Assembly: GCF_003173735.1 (NCBI RefSeq)
Contig: NZ_CP029551.1
Coordinates: forward strand, 4,355,001 to 4,419,000
Direction: 5' to 3'
Source: Methylobacterium radiodurans
GTDB lineage: Bacteria > Pseudomonadota > Alphaproteobacteria > Rhizobiales > Beijerinckiaceae
Length of the DNA: 64,000 bases
Part shown: positions 31,071 to 39,251 of the stretch, one piece after another
Numbering within the stretch: position 1 is the first letter of the stretch
Layout: every line of letters starts with the position of its first letter
The notes under the pieces: model-generated
What the model saw: only the letters and a program-made list of their open reading frames with translations
Database searches by the model: none
What the model was told of the DNA's origin: nothing
Made by a program: the position numbers and the translations under genes

Positions 31071-31736
31071 ATGTTCCCCGAAGCCCTGACCGCGGGTTAC
31101 CGATCCTTCCTGTCGGACCGCTTCCCTCAGGAGAGCCGCCGCTTCAAGCAGCTGGCCACCAGCCAGGCCCCCGAGGTGCTCGTGATCAGCTGCTGCGACA
31201 GCCGCGTCGCGCCGGAAGCGATCTTCGACGCAGGCCCGGGCGAACTCTTCGTCGTGCGCAACGTCGCCAACATCGTGCCCCCGCACGAGACCGGCGGCCA
31301 GTATCACGGCACCTCGGCGGCGATCGAGTTCGCGATCCAGGCGCTGGAGGTGAAGCACATCGTGGTGCTGGGCCACGCCACCTGCGGCGGCATCAAGGCC
31401 TTCGCCAACAAGGCCGAGCCGCTCTCACCCGGCAACTTCATCGGCAAGTGGGTCTCGCTGGTGGCGCCCGCCGAGGCGAAGGCTGGCGATTCCTCGGCGC
31501 CCGACTACCTCACCCGCCTGGAGCACGCGATGGTGAGCCAGAGCCTGGAGAACCTGCTGACCTTCCCGTTCATCAAGGAGCGGGTCGATGCGGGCAAGGT
31601 CCAGCTCCACGGCGCCCATTTCGGCGTGGCGACGGGCCAGCTCCTGGTCCGCGATCCCGAGACCGGCGATTTCGCCCCGGCGGTCGACGGGGCCGGGCAG
31701 GCGATCCGCCCCTCCGCGATGATGAGCTGCAACTGA
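31071..31736 (+). CDS. Beta-class carbonic anhydrase
   Basis: A 221-residue beta-carbonic anhydrase interconverting CO2 and bicarbonate. The zinc ligands are in CCDSRVAPE (Cys and Asp, about residues 43-51) and in GHATCGGIKAF (His and Cys, about 103-113), with the expected spacing and a normal length. No signal peptide, so it is cytoplasmic. In serine-cycle methylotrophs it would supply bicarbonate to PEP carboxylase and to the carboxylases of the ethylmalonyl-CoA pathway. A ribosome site GGAG precedes the ATG by six bases. A hairpin follows the stop. Confidence 0.95.
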   Translation: MFPEALTAGYRSFLSDRFPQESRRFKQLATSQAPEVLVISCCDSRVAPEAIFDAGPGELFVVRNVANIVPPHETGGQYHGTSAAIEFAIQALEVKHIVVLGHATCGGIKAFANKAEPLSPGNFIGKWVSLVAPAEAKAGDSSAPDYLTRLEHAMVSQSLENLLTFPFIKERVDAGKVQLHGAHFGVATGQLLVRDPETGDFAPAVDGAGQAIRPSAMMSCN

Positions 31737-31750
31737 CGCGACAGGCCTGA

Positions 31751-31776
31751 GCCCTTTCCCCGTGAGGGGGAAGGGC
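31751..31776 (+). terminator. Stem-loop after carbonic anhydrase
   Basis: GCCCTTTCCCC pairs with GGGGGAAGGGC across a GTGA loop, 15 bases after the stop. There is no T tract; the sequence also resembles the end hairpins of the repeat family. Confidence 0.5.
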
Positions 31777-31817
31777 ACTCCTTCTCCCGCACACGGCCGG
31801 ATCCGGCTTCACAAAAT

Positions 31818-31856
31818 GAGAAGAGCGGCTGGCGCTATGCGCCCGCCGCTCTTCTC
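31818..31856 (-). terminator. Terminator of the downstream DUF4142 gene
   Basis: GAGAAGAGCGG (31818-31828) pairs perfectly with CCGCTCTTCTC (31846-31856), and GGCGC/GCGCC pair inside around TAT. On the minus strand it is followed by ATTTTGTG. It lies 46 bases beyond the stop of the minus-strand DUF4142 gene. Confidence 0.75.
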
Positions 31857-31901
31857 GCCTGTCGGAAGGATCCCCGGCCCTGAGGCCGGGGGTCTCGCGC
31901 C

Positions 31902-32603
31902 TCACATCGAGCGGGCGCCCGGGAGACGCTGGGCCTCCTGGTAGTGGTGCTGGTAGACCGGAAGGGCCTGCTGGGCGTAGGCGCGCAGCGCCGGGTTCGG
32001 GCCCGAGGAGGCGTAGGCCTGCGTCATGCCGATGGCCATCTGATGCGACTGCAGCTGCTGGCTGACGTAGAGGCGGTCGAAGCGCGGGCCTGCCGGGGTG
32101 GCGGAGAGCTCGGCCAGCATCGCCTGCTGCTCGGGGCTCGGCTGCACCACGGTGCCGGCCGTGGTCTCGACGTCCATGGCGCCCATGCGGCTGCCGACCG
32201 CCGCGCCACGGGCCGCGCCGCTGCCGAGGCCCTCGAGGCCACCGACCGGGCCGCCCTGGAGCGTGCCGCCGACCACGCCGGCCGCCGCGCCCGTGGCCGC
32301 GCCGACCGCGCCGCCCGCGACCGCCAGCGGCGCGCCGATCAGGCCGGCCGGACCGGCCATCGGACCGTTGTTCATGCCGCCGCCCATGAGCGCGTTGTTG
32401 GCGGCGCGATGGTCGCGGATCGCCTCCTTGGCGTAGGCGCGGATCTGCGGGTTGCGGGACTTGGCCAGCGCCATCTGGCCGGCCTGGATCTCGAAGGCGT
32501 TCGCCTGCATGGCCTGGACGCGGTAGTCCATCATGCCCTGCGCCATGGCGGGGACGGAGACCGCGACGACGAGCGCGGAGGCGACAGCATAGGTCTTGAA
32601 CAT
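31902..32603 (-). CDS. DUF4142 exported protein with glycine-zipper insert
   Basis: A 233-residue exported protein: signal peptide ending VPAMAQ near residue 22, then a DUF4142 helix pair (FEIQAGQMALAKSRNPQIRAYAKEAIRDH) at residues 37-65. A Gly/Ala-rich block of about 65 residues (roughly 80-145) with GAVGAATGAAAGVVGGTLQGG spacing like a glycine zipper follows, and then a second helical half with FDRLYVSQQLQSHQMAIGM and an AYAQQALPVYQHHYQEAQ end. The helical ends match DUF4142, while the insert resembles membrane-inserting zippers. Function is unknown; a cell-envelope stress protein is a reasonable guess. A strong hairpin terminates it. Confidence 0.75.
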   Translation of the reverse strand: MFKTYAVASALVVAVSVPAMAQGMMDYRVQAMQANAFEIQAGQMALAKSRNPQIRAYAKEAIRDHRAANNALMGGGMNNGPMAGPAGLIGAPLAVAGGAVGAATGAAAGVVGGTLQGGPVGGLEGLGSGAARGAAVGSRMGAMDVETTAGTVVQPSPEQQAMLAELSATPAGPRFDRLYVSQQLQSHQMAIGMTQAYASSGPNPALRAYAQQALPVYQHHYQEAQRLPGARSM

Positions 32604-32778
32604 TGCGAACCTCGAATAAAGACAAACTGCGCGATGGCCGGCCAGCTTGAGGCGGCGCGACCTGGAGCCGCCCGGAATGACGGCCTCGCTTCTGCCCTAG
32701 AACGGAGGTTGTGCGGGTTTGTTCCTGGCCTCCCCGGAGGATTTTCATCTTGTTGCGGTCCATCGCGCGGGGATTAAG

Positions 32779-33900
32779 ATGAGGCTCGACGGGATACAGA
32801 TCCTGCGCGCGGCGGCCGCCCTGATGGTCGTCCTGCACCATCTGCGGCACGAGCTGGCCGGGCTCGGCCTCGCCGCGGACGTGCTGGCGAACCTGCCCGG
32901 GTGGGCGGGGGTGGACGTGTTCTTCGCCATCTCGGGCTTCATCATCGTGCACGCGACCGGGCCGGCCTACGACGTGCCCGGCGGGCGCCGCCGCTTCCTG
33001 GCGCACCGCGTCGCCCGGGTGGTGCCGCTCTACTGGCTGGTCACCCTCGCCTACCTCGCAGTCGCGCTCGCCCTGCCGCGCAGCCTCGGCGATGCCGGGG
33101 CCGCGGCAAGCGATCCGGCTTATCTCGCCGCCTCGTTCCTGTTCTGGCCGGCGGCCCGACCGGACGGCAGCCTGCAGCCCCTCTACGGCCTCGGCTGGAC
33201 GCTGAACTACGAGATGCTGTTCTACGCCGTCTTCGCGCTCTTTCTCGGGCGTGGGCGGCGCGCCACGGTCGTCTGGACCGCCGCCGTCCTGGCCGGCCTC
33301 GTGCTGGTCGGGCGGCTGGCCGCGCCCGAGGCCGCGCCGCTCCGGTTCTGGTCGGACCCGATCGTGATCGAGTTCCTGTTCGGCGCCGCCATCGGCCTCG
33401 CGCGGGAGGCGGGTCTCCGGTTCGCCCCGCCCGCGCGCCTCGCCCTGGCGGCGGCCGGGATCGTCGGCCTCGTCCTCCTGGGCGGCGACGAGGTCGCGGG
33501 GTTCGCGCGCCCGCTTCGCGCCGGCCTCCCGGCCGCCTGCCTCGTCGCCGCCCTCGCCCTCGCGGGGCCGTCGCCGCGTCCGGCCGCCTGGATCCGGCCC
33601 TTCTCCCGGCTCGGCGACGCCTCCTACGCGCTCTACCTCGTCCATCCCTTCTGCCTGCGCGCGCTCCGCGAGGCGCTGGTCCGCACGGGGCTGGCAGTGC
33701 CCCTCGGCGCCTGGGGCGTCGGCGCCCTGATGGTTGCGGCAAGCGTCGCCGCGGCCCTCCTGACCTACCGGCTGGTCGAGCGCCCGGCCACGCGCGCGCT
33801 GCGCGGCCGCCTCGACCCGGGCGGGGCGGGGGGCTGCCGTCCCTCAAACTTTGTGCGCGGGCGCGAGGCCTCTGTTTTCCGCGGGCCGGAACCGCACTAG
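32779..33900 (+). CDS. Acyltransferase 3 family membrane protein
   Basis: A 373-residue integral membrane protein of the OafA/YrhL acyltransferase family, with about ten hydrophobic segments. The start RLDGIQILRAAAALMVVLHHL holds the catalytic His of the first helix; GVDVFFAISGFII and HRVARVVPLYWLVTL are the next conserved blocks, and GDASYALYLVHPFCLRAL lies near the end. Such enzymes O-acylate exported or lipid-linked sugars. The start is the ATG at MRLDGIQ; an earlier in-frame ATG adds 20 residues of no family similarity. Just upstream is the promoter region shared with the divergent DUF4142 gene. Confidence 0.88.
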   Translation: MRLDGIQILRAAAALMVVLHHLRHELAGLGLAADVLANLPGWAGVDVFFAISGFIIVHATGPAYDVPGGRRRFLAHRVARVVPLYWLVTLAYLAVALALPRSLGDAGAAASDPAYLAASFLFWPAARPDGSLQPLYGLGWTLNYEMLFYAVFALFLGRGRRATVVWTAAVLAGLVLVGRLAAPEAAPLRFWSDPIVIEFLFGAAIGLAREAGLRFAPPARLALAAAGIVGLVLLGGDEVAGFARPLRAGLPAACLVAALALAGPSPRPAAWIRPFSRLGDASYALYLVHPFCLRALREALVRTGLAVPLGAWGVGALMVAASVAAALLTYRLVERPATRALRGRLDPGGAGGCRPSNFVRGREASVFRGPEPH

Positions 33901-33936
33901 CCTCCGCCCGATCGCCGCAGGCTTGAGGACCCGGCC

Positions 33937-34800
33937 ATGAAGACCCTGCTCGTACCCGTCGCGCTGCACGACGCGCTGCCCTCCGTCTTCGAGACCACGC
34001 GCCTCGTGGCACAGCGCTTCGGCAGCCTGATCGAGGGTGTGTCGCTGCGCCCGGCGCTCGCCGAGTACGTGCCGGTCGACATGGTCGGCGGCATGACCTG
34101 GCTGCGCGACGAGGAGGCCGACCGGGCCGAGGCCGAGGAGGCGGGGGCCCGCTTCATCGCCTTCATGGACCGGGCCGGCATCCCCCGCCACGCCCGCGAC
34201 GGGCTCTGCACCCCGGAGAACGTGGCGGGCGCCGGGCCGCGCTACCGCTGGCGCCAGGACGTGCCGGCGGGCGACGGCTTCCTGGGCCAGTACGCGCGCC
34301 TGTTCTCGATGACGATCGTGGGGCGCCCCGGATCCCAGGACGCTTCGCCCAGCATGGCGACCTTCGAGACCGCCCTGTTCGAGGGCGGGCGCCCCATCCT
34401 GCTGGCGCCGCCGACGGCGCCCGCAGCGCTCGGCCGGGCGATCCTGATCGCCTGGAACGGCTCGACCGAGACCGCCCGGGCGGTGGCCTTCGCGATGCCG
34501 TTCCTGCACGCGGCCGAGCGCGTCCGCGTGCTCAGCGTCGAGGGCGGCACCGTGCCGGGGCCGAGCGCGGAGGACCTCGCCCGGGCGCTCGCCTGCGAGG
34601 GGATCGCGGCCGATCACCGGGCCCTGCCCGCAGGGCGCCGCACGCCGGGCGAGACCTTCCTGGCCGAGGCCAAGGATTTCGACTGCGACCTGCTGATCAA
34701 GGGCGCCTACACCCAGAGCCGCCTGCGCCAGATGATCTTCGGCGGCCCGACCAGCCATCTCCTGGCCCATGCCGACCTGCCGGTGCTGATGGCGCATTGA
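33937..34800 (+). CDS. Universal stress protein, tandem domains
   Basis: A 287-residue cytoplasmic protein with two UspA-type domains. The first (residues 1-150) begins KTLLVPVALHDALPSVFE and is degenerate. The second (about 155-287) contains GRAILIAWNGSTETARAVAFA and ends with the FGGPTSHLLAHADLPVLMAH signature, in which the GX2GX9G(S/T) ATP-binding pattern is only partly kept. Tandem Usp proteins serve in stress survival; a ligand is not predictable. It follows the acyltransferase gene after 36 bases on the same strand. Confidence 0.88.
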   Translation: MKTLLVPVALHDALPSVFETTRLVAQRFGSLIEGVSLRPALAEYVPVDMVGGMTWLRDEEADRAEAEEAGARFIAFMDRAGIPRHARDGLCTPENVAGAGPRYRWRQDVPAGDGFLGQYARLFSMTIVGRPGSQDASPSMATFETALFEGGRPILLAPPTAPAALGRAILIAWNGSTETARAVAFAMPFLHAAERVRVLSVEGGTVPGPSAEDLARALACEGIAADHRALPAGRRTPGETFLAEAKDFDCDLLIKGAYTQSRLRQMIFGGPTSHLLAHADLPVLMAH

Positions 34801-34815
34801 CGGCGTATTGGCCAT

Positions 34816-34847
34816 GCATCGACGCACATCGATGGGCATCGACGCAC
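34816..34847. repeat. 12-bp direct repeat before an exported-protein gene
   Basis: GCATCGACGCAC occurs at 34816-34827 and again at 34836-34847, a 20-bp period (two helical turns), 70 bases before the next start codon. Possible operator; unproven. Confidence 0.5.
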
Positions 34848-34916
34848 CGGAGAGATCTGGCGGAACCGGGACGGCGCAGCCACGTTGCGGCAGCGTCACT
34901 GGGAGAGTCCGACTCG

Positions 34917-35519
34917 ATGCGACACCGTCTCGCCGGCCTTGCCGCCGGCCTCCTCGCCGCCCTCTCCACCTTCGTCGCCGGACCGGCCGCTGCGGACAAT
35001 CCCCTCACGCGCCTGCGCGGCACCGTCGAGATGCGCACCAACGACACGCTGGTGCTGCGCTCCTACGAGGGCGCGACGCTCACGGCCTACATGAACCCGA
35101 GGACGCGCACGCTGATCGCCAACCGCAGCGTCGTGCGCGACATCAAGCCCGAGAGCTACATCAGCGTCCTCTCGGCGCCGGGCGAGGATCCGTCCGGGGT
35201 CGTGATCTACTCGCCGTCCGAGCGCGGCTTCGAGGCCGGCCGCCAGCCCTGGGACACGAAGCCCGGCGCGATCCTCACGGCGGGCTGGATCGTCTCGCGC
35301 GACGGCCGCAATCCGGTCCAGGTCCAGCTGAAGAATCCCGAGGGCGAGGCGCGGTTCGACCTGGCTGCCGGAACCCCGACCACGCAGATCGCGCCCGGCG
35401 AGAAGTCGCTGCTGGTGCCCGGCGCCCACGTGGTCGTCTTCGCCCGCACCGACGGGAACGGCCTCCTCAACGCGGACATGATCGTGGTCGGGCGCCAGAG
35501 CGCGCGGCCGGCCCTCTAG
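34917..35519 (+). CDS. Exported protein of unknown function
   Basis: A 200-residue periplasmic protein. The signal peptide is clear (RHRLAGLAAGLLAALSTFVAGPAAA, cleaved near residue 26). The mature part is beta-rich: RLRGTVEMRTNDTLVLRSYEG, TLIANRSVVRDIKPESYISV, GWIVSRDGRNPVQVQLKNPEGEA and LLVPGAHVVVFARTD read as an OB- or beta-barrel fold similar to small stress-related exported proteins such as DUF5666. No catalytic residues can be named. The ATG is preferred over an upstream in-frame start because the signal begins there, with GGGAG upstream. Confidence 0.72.
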   Translation: MRHRLAGLAAGLLAALSTFVAGPAAADNPLTRLRGTVEMRTNDTLVLRSYEGATLTAYMNPRTRTLIANRSVVRDIKPESYISVLSAPGEDPSGVVIYSPSERGFEAGRQPWDTKPGAILTAGWIVSRDGRNPVQVQLKNPEGEARFDLAAGTPTTQIAPGEKSLLVPGAHVVVFARTDGNGLLNADMIVVGRQSARPAL

Positions 35520-35616
35520 CGCCGCCCGCCCGGTGAACCCGGGGCACCGGGCGGGGCTTCTCCGCGATGCGCGCCGCGCCATCGCAGTCGCCCGTCCGGC
35601 GCCCTACAATCCACCC

Positions 35617-36033
35617 ATGACCGACGCCTTCGACCTCGACCCGCGCCTCGCCGCCGACACCGTGCCGGTGGGCGACCTACCCCTTGCCCGAGTCCTGCTG
35701 ATGGACGACGCGCGGTTTCCCTGGCTGATCCTGGTGCCGCGCCGGCCCGACGTCAGCGAGCTGACCGACCTCGCGCCGGAGGATGCCGCCACGCTCTGGC
35801 AGGAGGTCCGTATCGCGGTCGGCGTGATGCAGGCGCTGGCCAAGCCCGACAAGGTCAACGTCGCGGCGCTCGGCAACGTGGTGGCGCAGATGCATGTCCA
35901 CGTGGTCGGCCGCTTCCGCTCGGACCCCGCCTGGCCCGGCCCGGTCTGGGGCAACGGCGAGCGCCGGCCCTACCCGCCCCACGCGCGGGCACAGCTCCTG
36001 GAGCGCGCCGGCGCCCTGTTCGCGGCCGCCTGA
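35617..36033 (+). CDS. HIT domain protein
   Basis: A 138-residue histidine-triad protein, a hydrolase or transferase for nucleotide conjugates. The catalytic triad is present in VVAQMHVHVVGRF (HxHxH-like, here HVHVV), preceded by the family helix LWQEVRIAVGVMQA and strands FPWLILVPRR. The first 28 codons of the longer open frame are not family-like, so the ATG at MTDAFDL is used. It is followed after four bases by nudC on the same strand, so the two nucleotide-related enzymes form an operon. Confidence 0.9.
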   Translation: MTDAFDLDPRLAADTVPVGDLPLARVLLMDDARFPWLILVPRRPDVSELTDLAPEDAATLWQEVRIAVGVMQALAKPDKVNVAALGNVVAQMHVHVVGRFRSDPAWPGPVWGNGERRPYPPHARAQLLERAGALFAAA

Positions 36034-36037
36034 GCCG

Positions 36038-36964
36038 ATGACGGATCCCCTCATCGATCCCTTGGCCACCCTCGGCTTCGCCCGCAGCCGCCTCCTGCGT
36101 CACTCCTCCGAGCAGCCGGAGAGCGCGGTGCCGGCCTTCTCGCCCGACGCGCGCGTCGTCGTGCTGGCCGGCGACCGGCTCGTTCTGCGGGCAGCAGGCT
36201 CGGTCTTGTCCACCGCCGTCCTCGACCCGGCCGCGCTGGACGGGACCGAGCCCACGGCGCGCATCTTTCTCGGCACCCTCGACGGGCGCCCGGTCTTCGC
36301 CGGGCGCCTCGATCCGGACGCCGTGCCGGCCCTGGAGGCGCAGGGCCTCGCGGCGCAGGATCTGCGCAGCATCGCCACCGAGGGCGCGGTCGAGCCCGAG
36401 GAACTCGGCCTCCTGGCCACCGCCAAGTCGATGCTCGACTGGCACGCCCGCCACGGCTTCTGCGCCAATTGCGGCGCGCCGACCGCGGTCGAGGCCGGCG
36501 GCTTCCGGCGCGCCTGCCCGGCTTGCGGCGCGCACCACTTCCCCCGGACCGATCCGGTCGTGATCATGCTGGTCCGGCGCGGCGACACCTGCCTGCTCGG
36601 GCGGGGCGCGCACTTCAAGGAAGGGATGTATTCCTGCCTCGCCGGCTTCCTCGAGCCCGGCGAGACCATCGAGGCCGCGGTCGCCCGCGAGGTCTACGAG
36701 GAGACCCGGGTGCGCGTCGGCGACGTGACCTACCTGGCCTCGCAGCCCTGGCCCTTCCCCTCCTCGCTGATGATCGGCTGCCTCGCGGAAGGGCTCGACG
36801 AGGCGATCGTCACCGACCCGGCCGAGCTTGCCGACGCGCGCTGGTTCGACCGGGAGAGCGTGCGGCTGATGCTGGAGCGGCGCCACCCCGAGAACCTGTT
36901 CGCGCCCCCGCCGATGGCGATCGCCCACACGCTGATGCGCGCCTTCCTCGACGAGGCCCGATGA
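36038..36964 (+). CDS. nudC: NADH pyrophosphatase NudC
   Basis: A 308-residue NUDIX enzyme that cleaves NADH to NMNH and AMP and removes NAD caps from RNA in the best-studied homologues. The zinc ribbon is complete (CANC and CPAC, near residues 146-166), followed by FPRTDPVVIMLV, the Nudix box FLEPGETIEAAVAREVYEE and the NudC-specific SQPWPFPSSLM. The N-terminal domain is the usual less conserved half. The ATG follows the HIT stop by four bases. Its stop codon overlaps the start of the glutathione S-transferase. Confidence 0.94.
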   Translation: MTDPLIDPLATLGFARSRLLRHSSEQPESAVPAFSPDARVVVLAGDRLVLRAAGSVLSTAVLDPAALDGTEPTARIFLGTLDGRPVFAGRLDPDAVPALEAQGLAAQDLRSIATEGAVEPEELGLLATAKSMLDWHARHGFCANCGAPTAVEAGGFRRACPACGAHHFPRTDPVVIMLVRRGDTCLLGRGAHFKEGMYSCLAGFLEPGETIEAAVAREVYEETRVRVGDVTYLASQPWPFPSSLMIGCLAEGLDEAIVTDPAELADARWFDRESVRLMLERRHPENLFAPPPMAIAHTLMRAFLDEAR

Positions 36965-37613
36965 TCACCGTCCACCACCTGGAGAACAGCCGCTCGCAGC
37001 GCGTGCTCTGGCTCCTGGAGGAACTCGGCCTCGACTACGCGGTGGAGCGCTACGCCCGCGATCCGCGCACGATGCGGGCGCCGCCGGAACTCCTGGCCGT
37101 CCACCCGCTCGGCAAGTCGCCGGTCGTCGTGGAGGACGGCGCGGTGATCGCCGAGACCGGGGCGATCGTCGACTATCTCACCGGCCGCCGCGGCGGCGCG
37201 CTGGTGCCGCAGGGCGAGGACGAACGGCGGCGCTACACCTACTGGCTGCACTACGCGGAGGGGTCGGCCATGCCGCCGCTCCTGCTCAAGCTGATCTTTG
37301 GGCGCCTCGCCCCGGGAGCCCGGCGCTGATCCGCCCGATCGTGCGCGCGGTCGCCGCCAGGGTGCAGGCCGGCTTCATCGACCCGGACCTGAAGCGTCAC
37401 GCCGCCTACTGGGAAGCCGAGTTGACGCGGGCGCCCTGGTTCTGCGGGGACGATTTCAGCGCGGCCGATATCCAGATGAGCTTTCCCCTGGAGGCCTTCG
37501 CGTCCCGCGGCACGGGAGCCGGCCCGCGGGTGCGGGACTGGCTCGCGCGCATCCACGCGAGGCCCGCCTACCAGCGCGCGCTGCGCCGCGGCGGGCCCTA
37601 CGCCTACGCGTGA
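36961..37613 (+). pseudogene. Glutathione S-transferase, interrupted by a frameshift
   Basis: Two adjoining frames together make a complete GST of about 217 residues. The first part (MITVHHLENSRSQRVLWLLE to FGRLAPGARR, stop at 37329) is the thioredoxin-like N-domain with HPLGKSPVVVEDG and AETGAIVDYL. The second (AVAARVQAGFIDPDLKRHAAY onward, including FSAADIQMSFPLEAF) is the helical C-domain in another frame. A single-base change near the CCCCGGG run at 37310-37316 would rejoin them, since the whole span is one base short of a multiple of three. It is either a real loss of function or a sequencing error. The ATG overlaps the nudC stop. Confidence 0.8.
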
Positions 37614-37619
37614 CGGGGC

Positions 37620-37856
37620 TCAGCCCTCGCCAGGGCCCTCGGCGGCCGGGCTCGTGTCCGCGGCAGCCAGCCGCGCGTGCTCCGAGCGGTGCAGGCGGCT
37701 CAGCTGCACCAGAAGCGTGCCGGGCAGGGGCCCGTCCAGGGCCTCCATGAAGCCCGATGGGGCACGTGCGGCCTGGGAACGCCGGGCCTTCGACAGGTTC
37801 GCATTGTCATTGAGGACAACCGGCCCGTGCTGGACGGATCGTCTGGTCTTGGTCAC
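37620..37856 (-). CDS. Hypothetical small protein
   Basis: A 78-residue frame with a GTG start, a basic N-terminus (TKTRRSVQHG) and a helical LPGTLLVQLSRLHRSEHARL core with an Ala/Glu-rich end. No family is recognised and no signal peptide is seen. The frame continues upstream to an ATG at 37937 with unremarkable sequence. It lies between the GST and prmA, which are on the opposite strand. It is included because the core is plausible, but could be chance. Confidence 0.35.
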   Translation of the reverse strand: MTKTRRSVQHGPVVLNDNANLSKARRSQAARAPSGFMEALDGPLPGTLLVQLSRLHRSEHARLAAADTSPAAEGPGEG

Positions 37857-38047
37857 GCTTAAACCCACCCTCGAAGGTCGGAGCGACTCGGAGAAAGCCA
37901 CGAGCAACGCCGCAGCCCCTGCCCGGTTCCACGGCACATACGATCATCATGTGACCGTTGTGCCGTCGCATCAGGCATGAAGCCGCACGAATCGGCGACC
38001 CGTCGCGAGGAGTGGCGAGCGGCTGCACCGGGTGGTAGAGGCGGCCC

Positions 38048-38965
38048 ATGATCGAAGGCCTGCCGCCCCACCGTCCGACGCACGTCCTGCGCCTGATGAC
38101 CGACGAGCGCTCGGCGCGGATGATGACGGACCTGCTCGGCGAGATGTTCGACCCGACCGAGACGGCGGTGGCCGCCTTCGAGGCCGAGGACGGCGTGACC
38201 TGGCGGCTGGAGGCCTACTTCGCCGACGAGCCCGACGAGGATTACATTCGCGAACTGATCCGCCCGGTCGTCGGCGACGGGGCGGACGCGGCCGAGTTCC
38301 GCAGCATCGACCAGCAGGACTGGGTGCGCGCCTCGCTCGAAGGGCTGAAGCCGGTGCGGGCCGGCCGCTTCCTCGTCCACGGCGCGCACGACCGCGAGTC
38401 GGTGCGGCCGAACGACCTCGCCATCGAGATCGAGGCGGCCTTGGCCTTCGGCACCGGCCATCACGGCACCACGCTCGGCTGCCTGCGCGCGCTGGTCGGC
38501 GAGCTGAAGAAGGGCCGCCCGGCCCATGTCCTCGATGTCGGCACCGGCACCGGCATCCTGGCCTTCGCCGCCGCCAAGGCGCTGCACGGCACGGTCGTGG
38601 CGGGCGATCTCGACCGCGAGGCGGTGATCACCGCCCGCGCCAATGCCCGGCTCAACGGGCTCGGGCCCTATCTGCGGCTCTACCACGGCGGCGGCGTGCA
38701 GCACGCCCTCGCCAACCGGCCGCGCCGCTTCGACATCGTCTTCGCCAACATACTGGCGCGGCCGCTGAAGCGGCTCGCCCCGAGCCTGACCGCTGTGGTC
38801 GCCGACGACGGCGCGCTGATCCTCTCCGGGCTGATCGAGCGCGATGTGGCGGGCGTGCTCTCGACCTACCGCCACCGCGGCTTCCACCTCGTTCGCAAGG
38901 GCGTGATCGAGGGCTGGGTCGCCCTGGTGCTCCGCCGCGGCGGTGCGGCGCCGCGCCCGCGCTGA
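38048..38965 (+). CDS. prmA: Ribosomal protein L11 methyltransferase
   Basis: A 305-residue class I methyltransferase that trimethylates ribosomal protein L11. The N-terminal half is a ferredoxin-like recognition domain (WRLEAYFADEPDEDYIRELI). The catalytic half shows AFGTGHHGTTLGCLRAL, the SAM-binding VLDVGTGTGILAFAAAK, VVAGDLDREAVITARAN, and the NIL active-site piece FANILARPLKRLAP. Length agrees with alphaproteobacterial PrmA. Next on the same strand is a short gene with an RMF-like domain. Confidence 0.92.
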   Translation: MIEGLPPHRPTHVLRLMTDERSARMMTDLLGEMFDPTETAVAAFEAEDGVTWRLEAYFADEPDEDYIRELIRPVVGDGADAAEFRSIDQQDWVRASLEGLKPVRAGRFLVHGAHDRESVRPNDLAIEIEAALAFGTGHHGTTLGCLRALVGELKKGRPAHVLDVGTGTGILAFAAAKALHGTVVAGDLDREAVITARANARLNGLGPYLRLYHGGGVQHALANRPRRFDIVFANILARPLKRLAPSLTAVVADDGALILSGLIERDVAGVLSTYRHRGFHLVRKGVIEGWVALVLRRGGAAPRPR

Positions 38966-39013
38966 TTTCGGCAGGGGCCTGAAACCCGGCCCGTCCGCCC
39001 GCATTCTGTCCGC

Positions 39014-39196
39014 ATGAGCGAGCGGCATCCCTCCCCGTCCGATCCCGCCCAGGAAGGCGCCCGGGCTCGCGCCCACGGCCGCCCGAAGGATGCCTGCCCC
39101 TACTCGGCGGGATCCCCCGAGCGCCGCGCCTGGCTGGAAGGCTACGACGGCGCCCCGATCGAGCGCGCGCCCGACCTGCCCACAGACCGGGCCTGA
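39014..39196 (+). CDS. Ribosome modulation factor-like protein
   Basis: A 60-residue protein with the RMF core EGARARAHGRPKDACPY followed by RRAWLEGYDGA (residues about 14-46). RMF in enterobacteria joins ribosomes into inactive dimers in stationary phase; the conserved GxxA-x-x-x-G-x4-CPY and the terminal WxxGY are present here. The N-terminus is basic and unstructured. A role in ribosome storage is inferred from the domain only. It stands between prmA and the aminopeptidase gene on the same strand. Confidence 0.75.
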   Translation: MSERHPSPSDPAQEGARARAHGRPKDACPYSAGSPERRAWLEGYDGAPIERAPDLPTDRA

Positions 39197-39251
39197 CGGC
39201 AGCGCGTGCCCGGGCTGTTGCGGCCCTGGCCCCGGCGGCCATACTGGGCGC

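Noticed and set aside
35894..36037. Upstream extension of nudC inside the HIT gene
   Set aside because: It is a shifted reading of HIT coding sequence without family similarity.
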